From NCBI GenBank assembly GCA_020881915.1, contig JAJFPB010000006.1, positions 1,178,001 to 1,242,000 on the forward strand: a stretch of DNA of 64,000 nt, read 5' to 3'. Both the position numbers and the translations under genes were made by a program. The notes beneath the pieces were generated by a model. It ran no database searches. It saw only the letters and a list, made by a program, of their open reading frames with translations, and was not told the origin of the DNA. This stretch comes from Paramyrothecium sp. XJ0827 (lineage: Eukaryota > Ascomycota > Sordariomycetes > Hypocreales > Stachybotryaceae). Every line of letters starts with the position of its first letter. Within the stretch, counting starts at the first letter, position 1. Below are positions 34,718 through 44,982 of this stretch, in pieces.

Positions 34718-35775
34718 GTTGTAAACGTCGATCGTTGCCTAACCCCGATGGTAGAGTACGTCGTGACCGCACCAAAGCACTTTGGCAGATATTAACTAAT
34801 TCCGGCAGTAATCACAAAAGATCTGATGGTTCTGTGAGATAGACGTGCGGCGGAGGCTACCCAAAAGGATGAGCACTTCTCTGCATATAAGTATTCCCCT
34901 TGCTATGGCGCGTGAACGTGGCGGAAGCAAGCCAGAGGTTCACAAACAGGGCCTCTGGTTGGGGAAAAGTTCTGAGACAGGCTTGAGATCCAAGATAAAG
35001 AAGTGACCGTTATGATGGCTCCAAGCCCATGTGGATAACGTGCGGGGACCCCAGATCCATCCCCATGGAAGCGTCGCTAACGCGGGCTGGTGGAGGTCAT
35101 GAGCAATCCCCGTTCTCCCATACAATTCCATATACGGCTGGCCCTAGTTTAGCAAGGACAACCATGGCGTACCTAATTTGGTGGCTAATTTACCTGAAGT
35201 TGAGCCGTCCTTCCGTTCCGTGCGGGTGAGGCAGGTGTTTTCCGTGCGCTTATCCGTCTTGGCAGCCCCAGGACGATTCGTCAAACATTAAGTAGAGACT
35301 GGCCATAACAGGCTACTACACAGTACACTTTTGCGGCAATGGTCATGAGGTGGTGAAGGAGATGATGTAGCGCCGTGGTCAATTGTTTACCAAATTTCCG
35401 GGCATGGCCTCGGCGTTGCCGAGCTTGTCTCTCTCGTTTTGCATTGCCGCCTCGAAGATGGGCGGTGGGTATCAGCTTTCAGTGCCCCAGAATGTCCATT
35501 GCGCACGCTTGAGGACCGTGCATCAGTGTTGGGTTGACCGTCAAGTCTGCGTCATCTTACCGGAGAGACCAAAGATGTGACCATCCACTTCACCCCAGAT
35601 TACGGGGTAGAAACAGGGCATATGGATAGGCCAGTCATGGCAAATTGATGCTGAGGAAGAAATCATCGTGATAGTTCTTCACCATTTCTATACGGCTCCC
35701 TGATTTGTCACTGGTCATTCTTTGGATGATGCTCCCACGGTAATAGATAATGAGGAACAGGATCCTTATTGGCGC
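34718..35775. other. upstream region of the sugar porter, possible weak relic
   Basis: About 1.06 kb. The minus strand near 35570-35660 reads PCFYPVIWGEVDGHIFGLSG before a GT donor-like site, which looks protein-like, but upstream and downstream frames are broken and I could not name the family. The rest is unremarkable and probably contains the transporter promoter. Confidence 0.35.
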
Positions 35776-36587
35776 CTACATCCACCCGCCATCTATTGAA
35801 TACACAGCTCCAGTTATGAAGGTGCTATCAGGTCCCAGCAGGAACGCAATGAGTTTTGCGGCCTCCTCTGCCGTTCCAAGCCTCCGGATCGCAGTTGGAT
35901 CCGAGAACTCTGCATCTGCAGGTCGATTGTTCAAGTCCCACCAGCCCTGCATCATCGGCGTGTAGATGGAGCCAGGAGCGACGGCATTGACTCTCACTTC
36001 GCGGCCACCATTCTCCTTTGCCGCTGCCTTGGTCAGGCCAATGACACCGTGTTTGCTCGCTGCGTATGCTCCGTGCTTCGCGATTCCTGCCAGGGCTGGT
36101 CAATGTGACGCTCTGTCAGTGCACTGTGAGGCTGGCACTCACCCGTGATTCCGTGAATGGACGAGACGTTGACGATGGAACCGCCATCGGCAACCACCTT
36201 CAATTCTTTGCGAAGACAAAACATGGTGCCGGTGAGGTTCACAGCCATGATCTTGTCCCACTCGTCATCGTCAAGTTCCGCAACTGACTTTACCCCATGG
36301 TCCTTTCCAATGACACCAGCGACGTTGGCTGCTCCGTCGAGACGGCCAAATTTGGCGACGATATCGTCAATCCAGCTTTCGACCTCGTCACGGCTGGCAA
36401 CATTGATCTTGTGGGCTAGGTAGCTGCGCTTCCGCTCCTTGAAGTATGCTTCCGCCTGCGTCAGAGCATCCGTTGAGATGTCCGAGATGCAGACAGTGCC
36501 GCCACGCTCCGAGATCAGCTTCGCGGTTGCCAAGCCAATACCTCCAGCGCCGCCGGTGATGGCGAAGACCTTGCCCTCAAGTGACAT
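35776..36587 (-). CDS. short-chain dehydrogenase/reductase
   Basis: Two exons, 36587-36143 and 36095-35776, joined over a 47-nt intron, give 254 residues, the classical SDR length. The cofactor motif is TGGAGGIG near residues 11-18. An NVAG motif, then the catalytic serine in VSSIHGIT, and YAASK with catalytic Tyr and Lys are in the normal order; the intron separates Ser from Tyr. NAVAPGSIYTPM and the C-terminal FITGAVYSIDGGWM are typical. Substrate unknown; a sugar or polyol dehydrogenase would suit the cluster with galactonate dehydratase. The in-frame ATG at 36824 would add an unconserved leader, so MSLEGK is chosen. Confidence 0.9.
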
Positions 36588-37413
36588 GACCGTGTGGCAC
36601 CCAGATTTTGCAAGGGAGCGCGGGGAATAAAGATCCACGTTTCTTTGCGGGCCAATGAGCTTCGTGAGCCAGATCCTGAGCACCGTTTCGACCGTCTGTT
36701 TACCCGCTCTGGACGAATTGGAAACGCACAAGCTTGAATGAGCGTGGTTATGTATACAGGATCGTCTCAGCCATTGGTGTGAAGGCCTAGAGACACATTT
36801 CTCAAGTCCTGGCACAGTTTCCATCCCTTGCGGATACTGTATGTGGACTGATTCCAGTGACTAACATGGTCCCACTCTCACGGCCAGAGATCACCCGGCC
36901 ACTCAAGTCTAGATTCCGTAAAGTACTGTCTCTTGAAAGCATGGCATAACAGAGGCACATATGAGTCTGTAAAGTGGATTGCCTCACGATAACCAGTAGG
37001 GACATTGGAGTCTAACCGGCCAAATTTGCGGGTTCGACGCGTTCACGGTTCTCGCACCCTGGCAAGAGTAAGGCATTCCTGCTCCCTGCTTGCTCATCAA
37101 GTATCACAGGGGTGAACGAGTGAGCCACACAGCTACTCGGAGTTGCATACGAATGAATAATAAGTATGCTGTCTCCAGAGAGCAATGCCCGAGTCCCGCT
37201 CCACCTCGTTAAAGATAAATCGACCTGCAGACAGGGTTGTTTCACTCTCGGGGGCTGAATTTGCACTTTCGATGATGGCCCTGATTGATGATTTGAGTGC
37301 ATACCTAACTTGACAAGACTATAGTAAAACGACCTGACAAGGTCAGTGTATGCTTGAAAGCCATACTCCCGAAAAGGCATCGTCAATCTGAATCGCTACG
37401 ATTCCGTCCTCTC
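36588..37413. other. intergenic up to the retrotransposon
   Basis: About 830 bases upstream of the dehydrogenase, ending at the target duplication of the retrotransposon. A 124-residue open frame (37012-37386, minus) shows no family motif. Confidence 0.4.
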
Positions 37414-37554
37414 TGTTGAAATGAGCATATTATATTGATTAAAGAAGAAGAAAGGCTAGCGCTAACCAGCGGAAGCTATAGACAAGACATCCACATCCCA
37501 GCCACCAATGGATCGGAATAGCCATTGATCCGTCAAAAACAACGGATCTCAACA
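37414..37554 (-). repeat. 3' LTR of the copia element
   Basis: 141 bp, identical to the copy at 43426-43566. Starts tgttgaaatgagc and ends tctcaaca on the plus strand. Both ends carry the short inverted TGTTGA/TCAACA termini. Confidence 0.97.
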
Positions 37555-37672
37555 CTCCCACTCGAGCCATTGGTGCGAGATGTTTCTGCGTAACAGAGTG
37601 TGGCCTCATTAAAACCTCAAAAACACCTTCGTGGGTGAAAAACAGGAAAGAGCTTCTATTACCACACCTGCG

Positions 37673-37787
37673 TTGGATTGCTCGGTCACTGGGGCCTTAG
37701 CACCCCAGATCCTCCAGATTATTTGATGTTTGATGTTTGAATGAAGCCTTGGATTCTTCGATCACTGGAGCCTTAACACCCCAGATC
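37673..37787. repeat. pair of 39-bp direct repeats in the untranslated part of the retrotransposon
   Basis: Copies at 37673-37711 and 37749-37787, 76 bp apart, differ at five positions, four of which are transitions. They lie between the RNase H end and the 3' LTR. Adjacent to them is a short tandem atgtttg repeat. Confidence 0.7.
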
Positions 37788-38103
37788 TCCCACTTCATCG
37801 CAGGTCTATATTTTTCCAAAATAAATATAGAGGACATTAATATTGTCATTTGTTGGTATTTTCGACTACGATCGTCGAGGTATTTTGATTTCTTTGGCCG
37901 GATCCGATTGAGCAGGTTCCGTTGCATGTCTTGTAGGACTGTGGTTATTAAGGCTGAGGAAGCCAATCCAACAGCGTTTGCTGTGTTAGTAGTTTTGTAG
38001 TTTTGTATCTCGATCGTGTTCGTTTGCCATGGGATTCTTTCCAATTGGCTCTTGTGTGGTACGTTCCTGAATGAAATGGCTCTGGTATGTACGTAATGAG
38101 CGC

Positions 38104-41100
38104 TCAGATACAGCTGAAGCTGTTGTAGGTTTGTTGCAGGAAGCCGAAGGGTTCCGAACCGAGGACTTGTGGGTCACTTGGAGGCTCGATGATTGGGATA
38201 GACTGTTGGGCTCCCATTTTCTCCCACTTGGGGCATGATGGAAAGGGTAAAAGACCGTATGAATTTGATATAATAGACTTTCGGCGCCGGGAGTGTCGGT
38301 TGGCTAGGTGTTCCCGGTCACCACCTTTTCTCATGACCCATATTTGCGTGACCAACAGTGAATCATGGATTGAGAGGCCCAGCGCGTTGCGAAACACGAT
38401 AAAACGGTCTTTTGGAAGGGGTTTCGTAAGTCCATCTGCAATTTGTTGCTCGGTTGGGACATATTGGAGCTCAACGTCTCCATCCGAGACTCGTTCTCGA
38501 ACGTAATGCCATTGAAGGTCAATGTGCTTAGTCCTGGCGTGGAACTGTGGATTCTTGGCCATTGCAATTGCCCCTTGATTGTCCCCGTAGAGGATAGTTG
38601 TTTGAAGGTCTCCATGTTTGTATTGGGCCAGAAGTTCGCGCAGCAACCCTCGTAGCCAGATCGCTTCTTTGGTGCATTGTGTTTGCCCCATGTATTCCGC
38701 TTCGCAGGATGATAGTGCGACCGTTGGTTGTCGTTTGGAGCTCCAACTGATGGCGCCTGTACCGACATTGAAGACATAACCAGCCGTTGACCGTCTAGTG
38801 TCGTGGTCGCCAGCCCAGTCTGAGTCGGTGTACCCAACTAACGGTCTGAGTGGTCCGCTGAAAACGAGTTCCAAGTCGATTTCGTTCCTCGTAAGTACCT
38901 CATGATGCGCTTGACGGCTTGGACGTGCTCGTTGGTTGGGTTTCCCAGATATCGGCTGCAGAGAGAGACGGCAAATGCGATGTCTGGGCGAGTGCCAAGC
39001 ATGGCATACATAAGTGAACCAATTGCCTTTGCGTACCATAGTTTCGTCGTTTCAGACGCTTTGTATTCGTCTGGGACAGGTTGGAATTTAGACGTGCTTA
39101 GGGAGTTGTGACTGGCTTGCTCTCCCACATGTCAAATTCCCGTAGGACCTTCTCGACATATGCTCGTTGGGAGAGGAAGATGGCCTTGTTGCGTCTGTCT
39201 CTCCGGACGGACATTCCCAGATAGTACTGACACGGACCAAGATCAGTCATTTCGAATTTCTTGCTCAAGGCGGCTTTGATTTGGCGGATTTCTTCCTTAT
39301 CGGGACCAGCGATTAGGAGATCATCCACGTAGACGGCGATGTAGGTTGTGCCACGGATGAAAACGCCAACATCGGCGTTGAGTGGTTTGAAGCCGAGGGT
39401 TTCCAGAAAATCAGATAATGTCTGGTACCAGATTCGGGGAGATTGTTTAAGACCGTAGAGAGCCTTCCGCAGTCGGAAGACTTTGCCTGATTTGTCGTCG
39501 AAGCCCTGTGGCTGAGTGACGTAGATTTCTTCTTTAACACCACCGTAAAGGAAGGCAGTTTTGACATCCATTTGTTCTAGTTCAAGGTCCAGGGCCGCAG
39601 CGATAGCGAAGATCATTTTATAGCTCATCGGCTTGACCACGGAGGCAAACGTCTCGTGGTAGTCGATTCCCTCTTTTGTTCGAAGCCTCTGACAACGAAG
39701 CGAGCTTTGAATCTGGTAATCTCGCCATCCTTTCCTCGCTTGAGCTTATATACCCATTTGCCTTGGAGAGTATGTTTTCCTGGAGGTAGGTTGACTGGTA
39801 TGAAGGTGCCGTTTCTCGTTAAGGAGTCGATTTCGTCAATCATGGCATGCATCCATTGTTCGCTATGTGGCGAATTCATTGCTTTCGGCAAAGGTTTCGG
39901 GTTCGGTCGGTTCGAGGTTGTTGGCGATCATGGCCAGATGAATGGCAATCATGGTGAAACGCCATTGGTTTTGTTGAGCTTCTGGGTCTTGTTGAGCTAG
40001 GACTGTGTATCTCGATGGCATTTGTCCTCGGGTTTCCCGTACTGGAAAGCGTAGTTCGGAATGACGGTCGGTTGATTCCATTGGGACTTGGTGTTCATTG
40101 ATTACACCGTCGGGGCTTTGTGTTCTTTCTGGAGTCCCCAGTTCCACATGGAAGCTCGGCTCGTCTTGGTTCGGTAGATAGGATTGGTTGAGGGCTGCCT
40201 GTATCTCTTCGTCTGTTCTGATGTTTTCGGTTAGGGGTATAGTTGGAAGAGATGGTGTGAGATCCATCCGTTTTGCGTTGGGTTCGTCAGTTGGTTGCTC
40301 GGATGCAATTCGTTTTCTCGGCAGGGATTCCTCATCGAACACGACGTTATTCGCAAAGAATATTCTTCCATCATCGTCGACTAAGACGTAGTTTGTGCTC
40401 CTTGATAGCCGAGGAGTCGGCAGGGGATTGTCTTGTCGTCCATCTTCTTCCGTTTGGCTGAAGGCATTTTTGCAAAGCCTCGGCTGCCGATAACTCGGAG
40501 ATGGGAGAGGTCCGGCACTTCCTTGTGCCATGCTTCATAAGGTGTGATTTGACGACCCGAGGCTGGTGAGAGGTTTCGTATATATGCCATGGATTTGAGG
40601 ACGTATGGCCAGAATTTCTTTTCCAGTCCTGAATGGATGAGAGTCGTTGTGACTTTCTCGAGTAGGACACGGTTTGCTACTTCGGCCACCCCGTTTTGTT
40701 CGTGCTGTTCGGTAGCAGAGAAGATCATCTCAATTATCTTGTTTTCGCAGTAGAGAGTGATTGTATCAGCTTGGTTTTCTCCCGCCCGATCGAGGCGAAG
40801 GTAACGGCAGCGACGGGTTGGTGTCTCAGCTTGTTCCAGAAGTTTTCGAAAGCAGTTGCCAAATTCGGACTTTTGCCTGATTGGGAAGACCCAGGTCATT
40901 TTGGTGAAATCGTCTATGAAACAGGCCCAGTATCTATGGCCGTCGATGCCTTCGTCTGAGAAAGGGCCAGCGATATCGCCGTGAACGCTCTCCAGTGGTC
41001 TTGTTCCTTTTCGAATGCATCCGCGATGAGGCCTTTCCTTCATGCGCCCTTTTACGCACGCTTCACAGACGTTGGAGTCAGATAGAGGAGTGATGCCCGT

Positions 41101-42570
41101 GGACATCTTCATGAGTCAATGTAAGTTCTGTTCTCCCAAATGGCCGAGCCTGTCATGCCAGATCTGCAGTTTGGGGTCGCTGACGGAGTAGGCGGCCATA
41201 GCGGTGTGCAGTTGTTCGTCATCTTCGTCGATGACGTATAGACCGAATTTCCTAGTGGCGCTGAGGATGACTTTACCGTGGTTTGTAACGACAGCTCGTC
41301 CTTTTCGAAATAGAATAGTTGCTCCATCTTCCTCAAGGACTGAGACTGAGATGAGGTTGCAGTGAGCGCCTGGCACGTAAAGTGCCTTATGAAAGGTTGT
41401 CTTTCCCTTGGTATTGTTCCATATGGTTTTGAGGGTGTATGTGCCTTGCCCCTCAGGCATAATGGCCGAGCCAGCTATGCCGTTGATGGCAGAGCCGGTG
41501 AATTTCTCGAGTGATGTAAAGTTCCGTCGGTGGCAGAACGTGTGGGAGGAGGCGCCACTGTCCAATACGTGGATTCGCTCCAGTAGTTTGGATGGTTCTG
41601 ATGCAGCCAGGCCAAACTGGGGTTGAAGAGATAGAAAGGCCGTGTTTAAGAAGGCGACGGCGGCAGTGTGATCCTCGTCAGGTTGCAGCGACGAGGAGTT
41701 CTCCTTTCTCCTCTCAAGCTTGGTTTCTCGTCGTTCACTCCGAAGTGCTCGTTTTCTCCTGAACTCCTCAAGAAGGTCGGGGTGTAAGCCAAAACATCCG
41801 GCCTTGTTGTGACCTGGTTTGTTGCAGTGGTCGCATGTTTGAGTCACTCGGTCTTTGCGAAGACCACGTGTTCCAGCCAGCAGAGCTGTTTGTTGTATCT
41901 TGGTCTTTTCTCGTTGTTGAATGTTCATCTCCTCTTGCTCTGCTGCGGCAAGGGCGATTTCGAATGTGACGGCAGGTTTGGTTACTTCTCCGTTGGAGCC
42001 TCTTTCGGGCAGCAAGTTGTGGTTTTGGTAGAAAGCAGTGAGGAACACTTCGTATTCGGGGCCAAGTCCGGTTAGGAACTTATTGATGAATTGAGGCGTG
42101 CCGATTTTGCATGTCTCGTCTAGTTGCAAGAGTTCAGATTGAGCTTCTCGCAGCCGTTCCGCGAAGTTCATGACTCCCGAGCATTGGTCTAGGGTGAGGC
42201 TGTTGTATCGTCGATCGAGTTCTTGGAAAACCGCGCTTCCCTTTGGTTTGAAGCGCTTCTCAAGCTCACTGAACATCTCCGTGACGGTCTCCTTGTCCTT
42301 TACCTGCTCCCTGGCGTTGTATCCAAGTCGATTGAGGACGGCTCCGCACGCGCGTTCCTGCTTGGAGAGCCAGTTGTCGATCTTTTCAACGGTCGCGGCG
42401 CTGGTGCCGGTGGGTTTGTCCTTGTTTCGTTTGAACAAGTCTCCATAACCCGACATCGTGAGATGATCCTTCATTTCTCGGCTCCAGTTGATCCATCCCG
42501 CTGTTGATTCTAGCTTCGGGATGTTGGCTAGGTTGCCAAGTGTTCCTGTCGATTCCTTCGAGGCCGACAT
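38104..42570 (-). pseudogene. copia Gag-Pol polyprotein, interrupted by one stop and five frameshifts
   Basis: The Gag and protease part is open from 42570 to 41116 (484 residues): Gag domain, zinc knuckle CDHCNKPGHNKAGC, aspartic protease motif LDSGASSH, and the GAG-pre-integrase motif IWHDRLGHLG. An in-frame TGA at 41116-41118 follows at once. The integrase core continues in the same frame (GDIAGPF, FIDDFTKMTWVFP, EQNGVAE) to about 40400. Single-base shifts then occur near 40400, 39883, 39674, 39101 and 38882. Reverse transcriptase is recognisable (MDVKTAFLYG, LYGLKQSPRIWY, VYVDDLLIAG), as is RNase H (YTDSDWAGD, LSSCEAEYM, ADGLTKPLP). All shifts fall in short base runs. The domains are otherwise well preserved, so the element is either defective and copied in trans, or contains consensus errors. 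Confidence 0.92.
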
Positions 42571-43411
42571 GCTTGAGGATGGATTCCTTGATGGCTGGAC
42601 GAGAGAAGGCGTGGGACGAGTGAAGGGCAGGTTCAGGTGAATCTTCCCTCTTCAGCCTAGCGATGTCCCTTGCGAGCGCGAGGCTGGAATGCTCGTTGTT
42701 GTCGATGGTATCGGTAACGGATGAGTCGGAGCTCCCATTGGCTGTAACGTGGGTTTCTCCTGGTTCTGATGAGGCAATTGAGGTAACTTCAAGGCCCCAA
42801 ATGTTGGTTGAACTTGCGTCTGAAAGCGAGTCGTCGGTGTCGGCGTGGGTTGCCCAGGACTCAAAACTTAGAAGGGAACCACTCGGAGATACAAGGCCTC
42901 AGAGGTCCTTTTCTAAGCGATGTGGAATCAACTAGAATAGCTGCTTTATCAGCCTGTAGCGATAGGTGGGGATATTCCTGTGGCAAATTCCTTCCTTTCC
43001 AGCAGCTTCCAAGAGGTTCCTTTTGCCACATATTCAACAAGATTAAACAACAGCATCCAGCAACAGAACATCCGTCAAGGTCAGCGACACGATGAGGAAA
43101 AATGTTGCTTGTGGAGGAAACAAAGGAAGCTCGGTTTCAAGAGGGGTCGAGCTCTTAAATTATAGTCGTGTGAAGCCATCGTGAGGTCGAGTCTATGGCG
43201 AAAGTTTTGCGCAAGGATTTTAATCGAGAGGCTGGTGACGGGTGAGGCCGGGAAGTGTGCAAAACCCAGTGTTTGATTCCTAAATCACTATTCGGTTAAA
43301 ATTTCGGGTAAGGTGTGGTGAGTATCTTTGTCGCAGTGGAAGGAGGCGATTAGACCTCGAGTTATAGTGGAAATCATGATTAGGAGGATACTCAGCTGTA
43401 TGGTGGCTTTT

Positions 43412-43425
43412 CCGGGCTCATAACC
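43412..43425 (-). promoter_or_regulatory. primer-binding site matching the initiator tRNA-Met anticodon arm
   Basis: Directly next to the 5' LTR, the minus strand reads ggttatgagcccgg. This is complementary to the anticodon stem-loop of initiator tRNA-Met (CCGGGCUCAUAACC type), not to a tRNA 3' end. Such half-tRNA priming is known from Drosophila copia and several fungal copia elements. Confidence 0.75.
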
Positions 43426-43566
43426 TGTTGAAATGAGCATATTATATTGATTAAAGAAGAAGAAAGGCTAGCGCTAACCAGCGGAAGCTATAGACAAGAC
43501 ATCCACATCCCAGCCACCAATGGATCGGAATAGCCATTGATCCGTCAAAAACAACGGATCTCAACA
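43426..43566 (-). repeat. 5' LTR of the copia element
   Basis: 141 bp, identical to 37414-37554. It would carry the element promoter, reading to the left. Confidence 0.97.
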
Positions 43567-43598
43567 CTCTCGGCTTCCATCGGACATAATTGTGCTTC

Positions 43599-44982
43599 TT
43601 AAAATTCAAACTCGGGCGATACTAATGGCCACCCGCTTTGGAACCCCAAGGGAAACTTGGCCACTGTCATGTTCGTGTCTATCTCCGTCATGATTCCTCC
43701 ACTCAAAGATCTCGCCGCTCTGTAGATATGCGGTGGGTTCGAGACAATGCAGAATTCTCGAAGTGTTCCCAGTTGCGTGAGGATATGTCGCGCGACTAGA
43801 CAGAACCAATCGTCTAGGTTATCACCTTGCTCTTGAATTGCTCCGCCCATCGGCGGGCCGTCAGTCCACTGTGACCGGAGAATGAGGGCCGCTTCCCGGT
43901 ACAAAGTGATGGAGAATCTCTCAAACCCTAGGAAACGCGACACAAGGGTCGAGATTGACACGATGCTTTTGGTCTGTTGACGCATTAGCTTGGCGGACAT
44001 GTTATTCTGGGTGCCTTGGTGTCAACCACGTACAAACATGGGCCCCGCGTCCCCATTGCTTAGAGTTGGTGCAAATAGGCCGTAGCGTTCAATGAGACTT
44101 AGTGATCGTAGTGCCGGGAACTTGCTCAGGAGTCTGTGTAAGGTGGAAGTTCTCAGCGAGGGTACCGCTTCAGAGCTGAGGCCAATTGTGTCTGGCAAGT
44201 CCAGTCTCAATTGAATAGCTTCCACACTTGAACCATGATGCCCGTAAAGATGTTGCATGTGCGGCAAAGGCGCAGTCTCCGTTGCCCATAACCCCAGGTT
44301 GAAACTGACTCGCTTGAGAGACCCGCACCTGGTGACAACAGCACCGATGGCCAACGTGTCTGCAGACATGACGAGTTCCTCCAAACCCAAGCGACGAGGC
44401 CCCATCACTGCGCTTTCAACATGGAAGGCATTCATCTGTGGGCGCGACAAGTAGCCGATGTCTAGTGTCAACGATCGGAGATTCGGCAAACTTGCCATGG
44501 TCTCCCAGAGGAGGCGGGGGAATCCTTGAATTATGGTCGGGGATATGTCTGGCAGCGCATGGATGAAGGCCCAGTTGTGTTGAGTGTCTTGATGCAGTCG
44601 GGAGTGGGAGATAACAATCGTTGCATCCCTTGATTCAATGTCAGCCGGTGGAAAACTTCGAGGACAGCAATGATTCAACACACACGACTTTGAGACGTAC
44701 CATACGAAGTTCTGGGTCGGAGGGAGCGAGTAGTAACATGGAAAGCGCTTCGAAGAGACTATCCATGTCGTAGGTCAAGACGATGGCGTCGAAAAAATTG
44801 TCCGTTAGAAAAGACCTTAAGCCGGCCTTGGCTTTTTCCCGCAATGGATAATTGGTTTCGTTGGTTGCAGTGCGGATGAGATCCCACATATTTCGAGGTA
44901 TAATAAGCGGCACGCCTCTTGGGAAGGCATACATTGCAGCAGTGGCCGAATCAAGGGCGGGTTCAGGGACTTGATCACCCAT
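43599..44982 (-). CDS. F-box/LRR-like protein of unknown function
   Basis: Three exons, 44982-44684, 44628-44034 and 43973-43599, give about 422 residues; the first donor (GTGTTG) is weak and chosen because it keeps frame. The N-terminal part has LRSFLTDNFFDAIVL, resembling the segment that follows an F-box in fungal proteins, but a canonical F-box is not evident. The middle has leucine-rich repeats (LPNLRSLTLDIGYL, LGLEELVMSADTL, SLKRVSFNLG, FPALRSLSLIERYGLF). The C-terminus has no recognised domain. Its 3' flank is interrupted by the copia element about 30 bases after the stop. A role as a substrate adaptor is only a guess. Confidence 0.7.

Larger units (their letters stand above)
37414..43566 (-). 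mobile_element. complete Ty1/copia-type LTR retrotransposon
   Basis: 6153 bp, coding strand minus. It is bounded by two 141-bp long terminal repeats that are identical base for base and start TG and end CA. The five bases CTCTC are duplicated at both flanks (37409-37413 and 43567-43571), the typical target duplication. Gene order gag, protease, integrase, reverse transcriptase, RNase H assigns it to the copia group. A primer-binding site follows the 5' LTR and a short purine-rich tract (gagtgggag, minus strand) precedes the 3' LTR at about 37555-37563. Identical LTRs suggest recent insertion, yet the coding region is broken. The right end lies about 30 bp past the stop codon of the F-box-like gene to its right. 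Confidence 0.97.
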
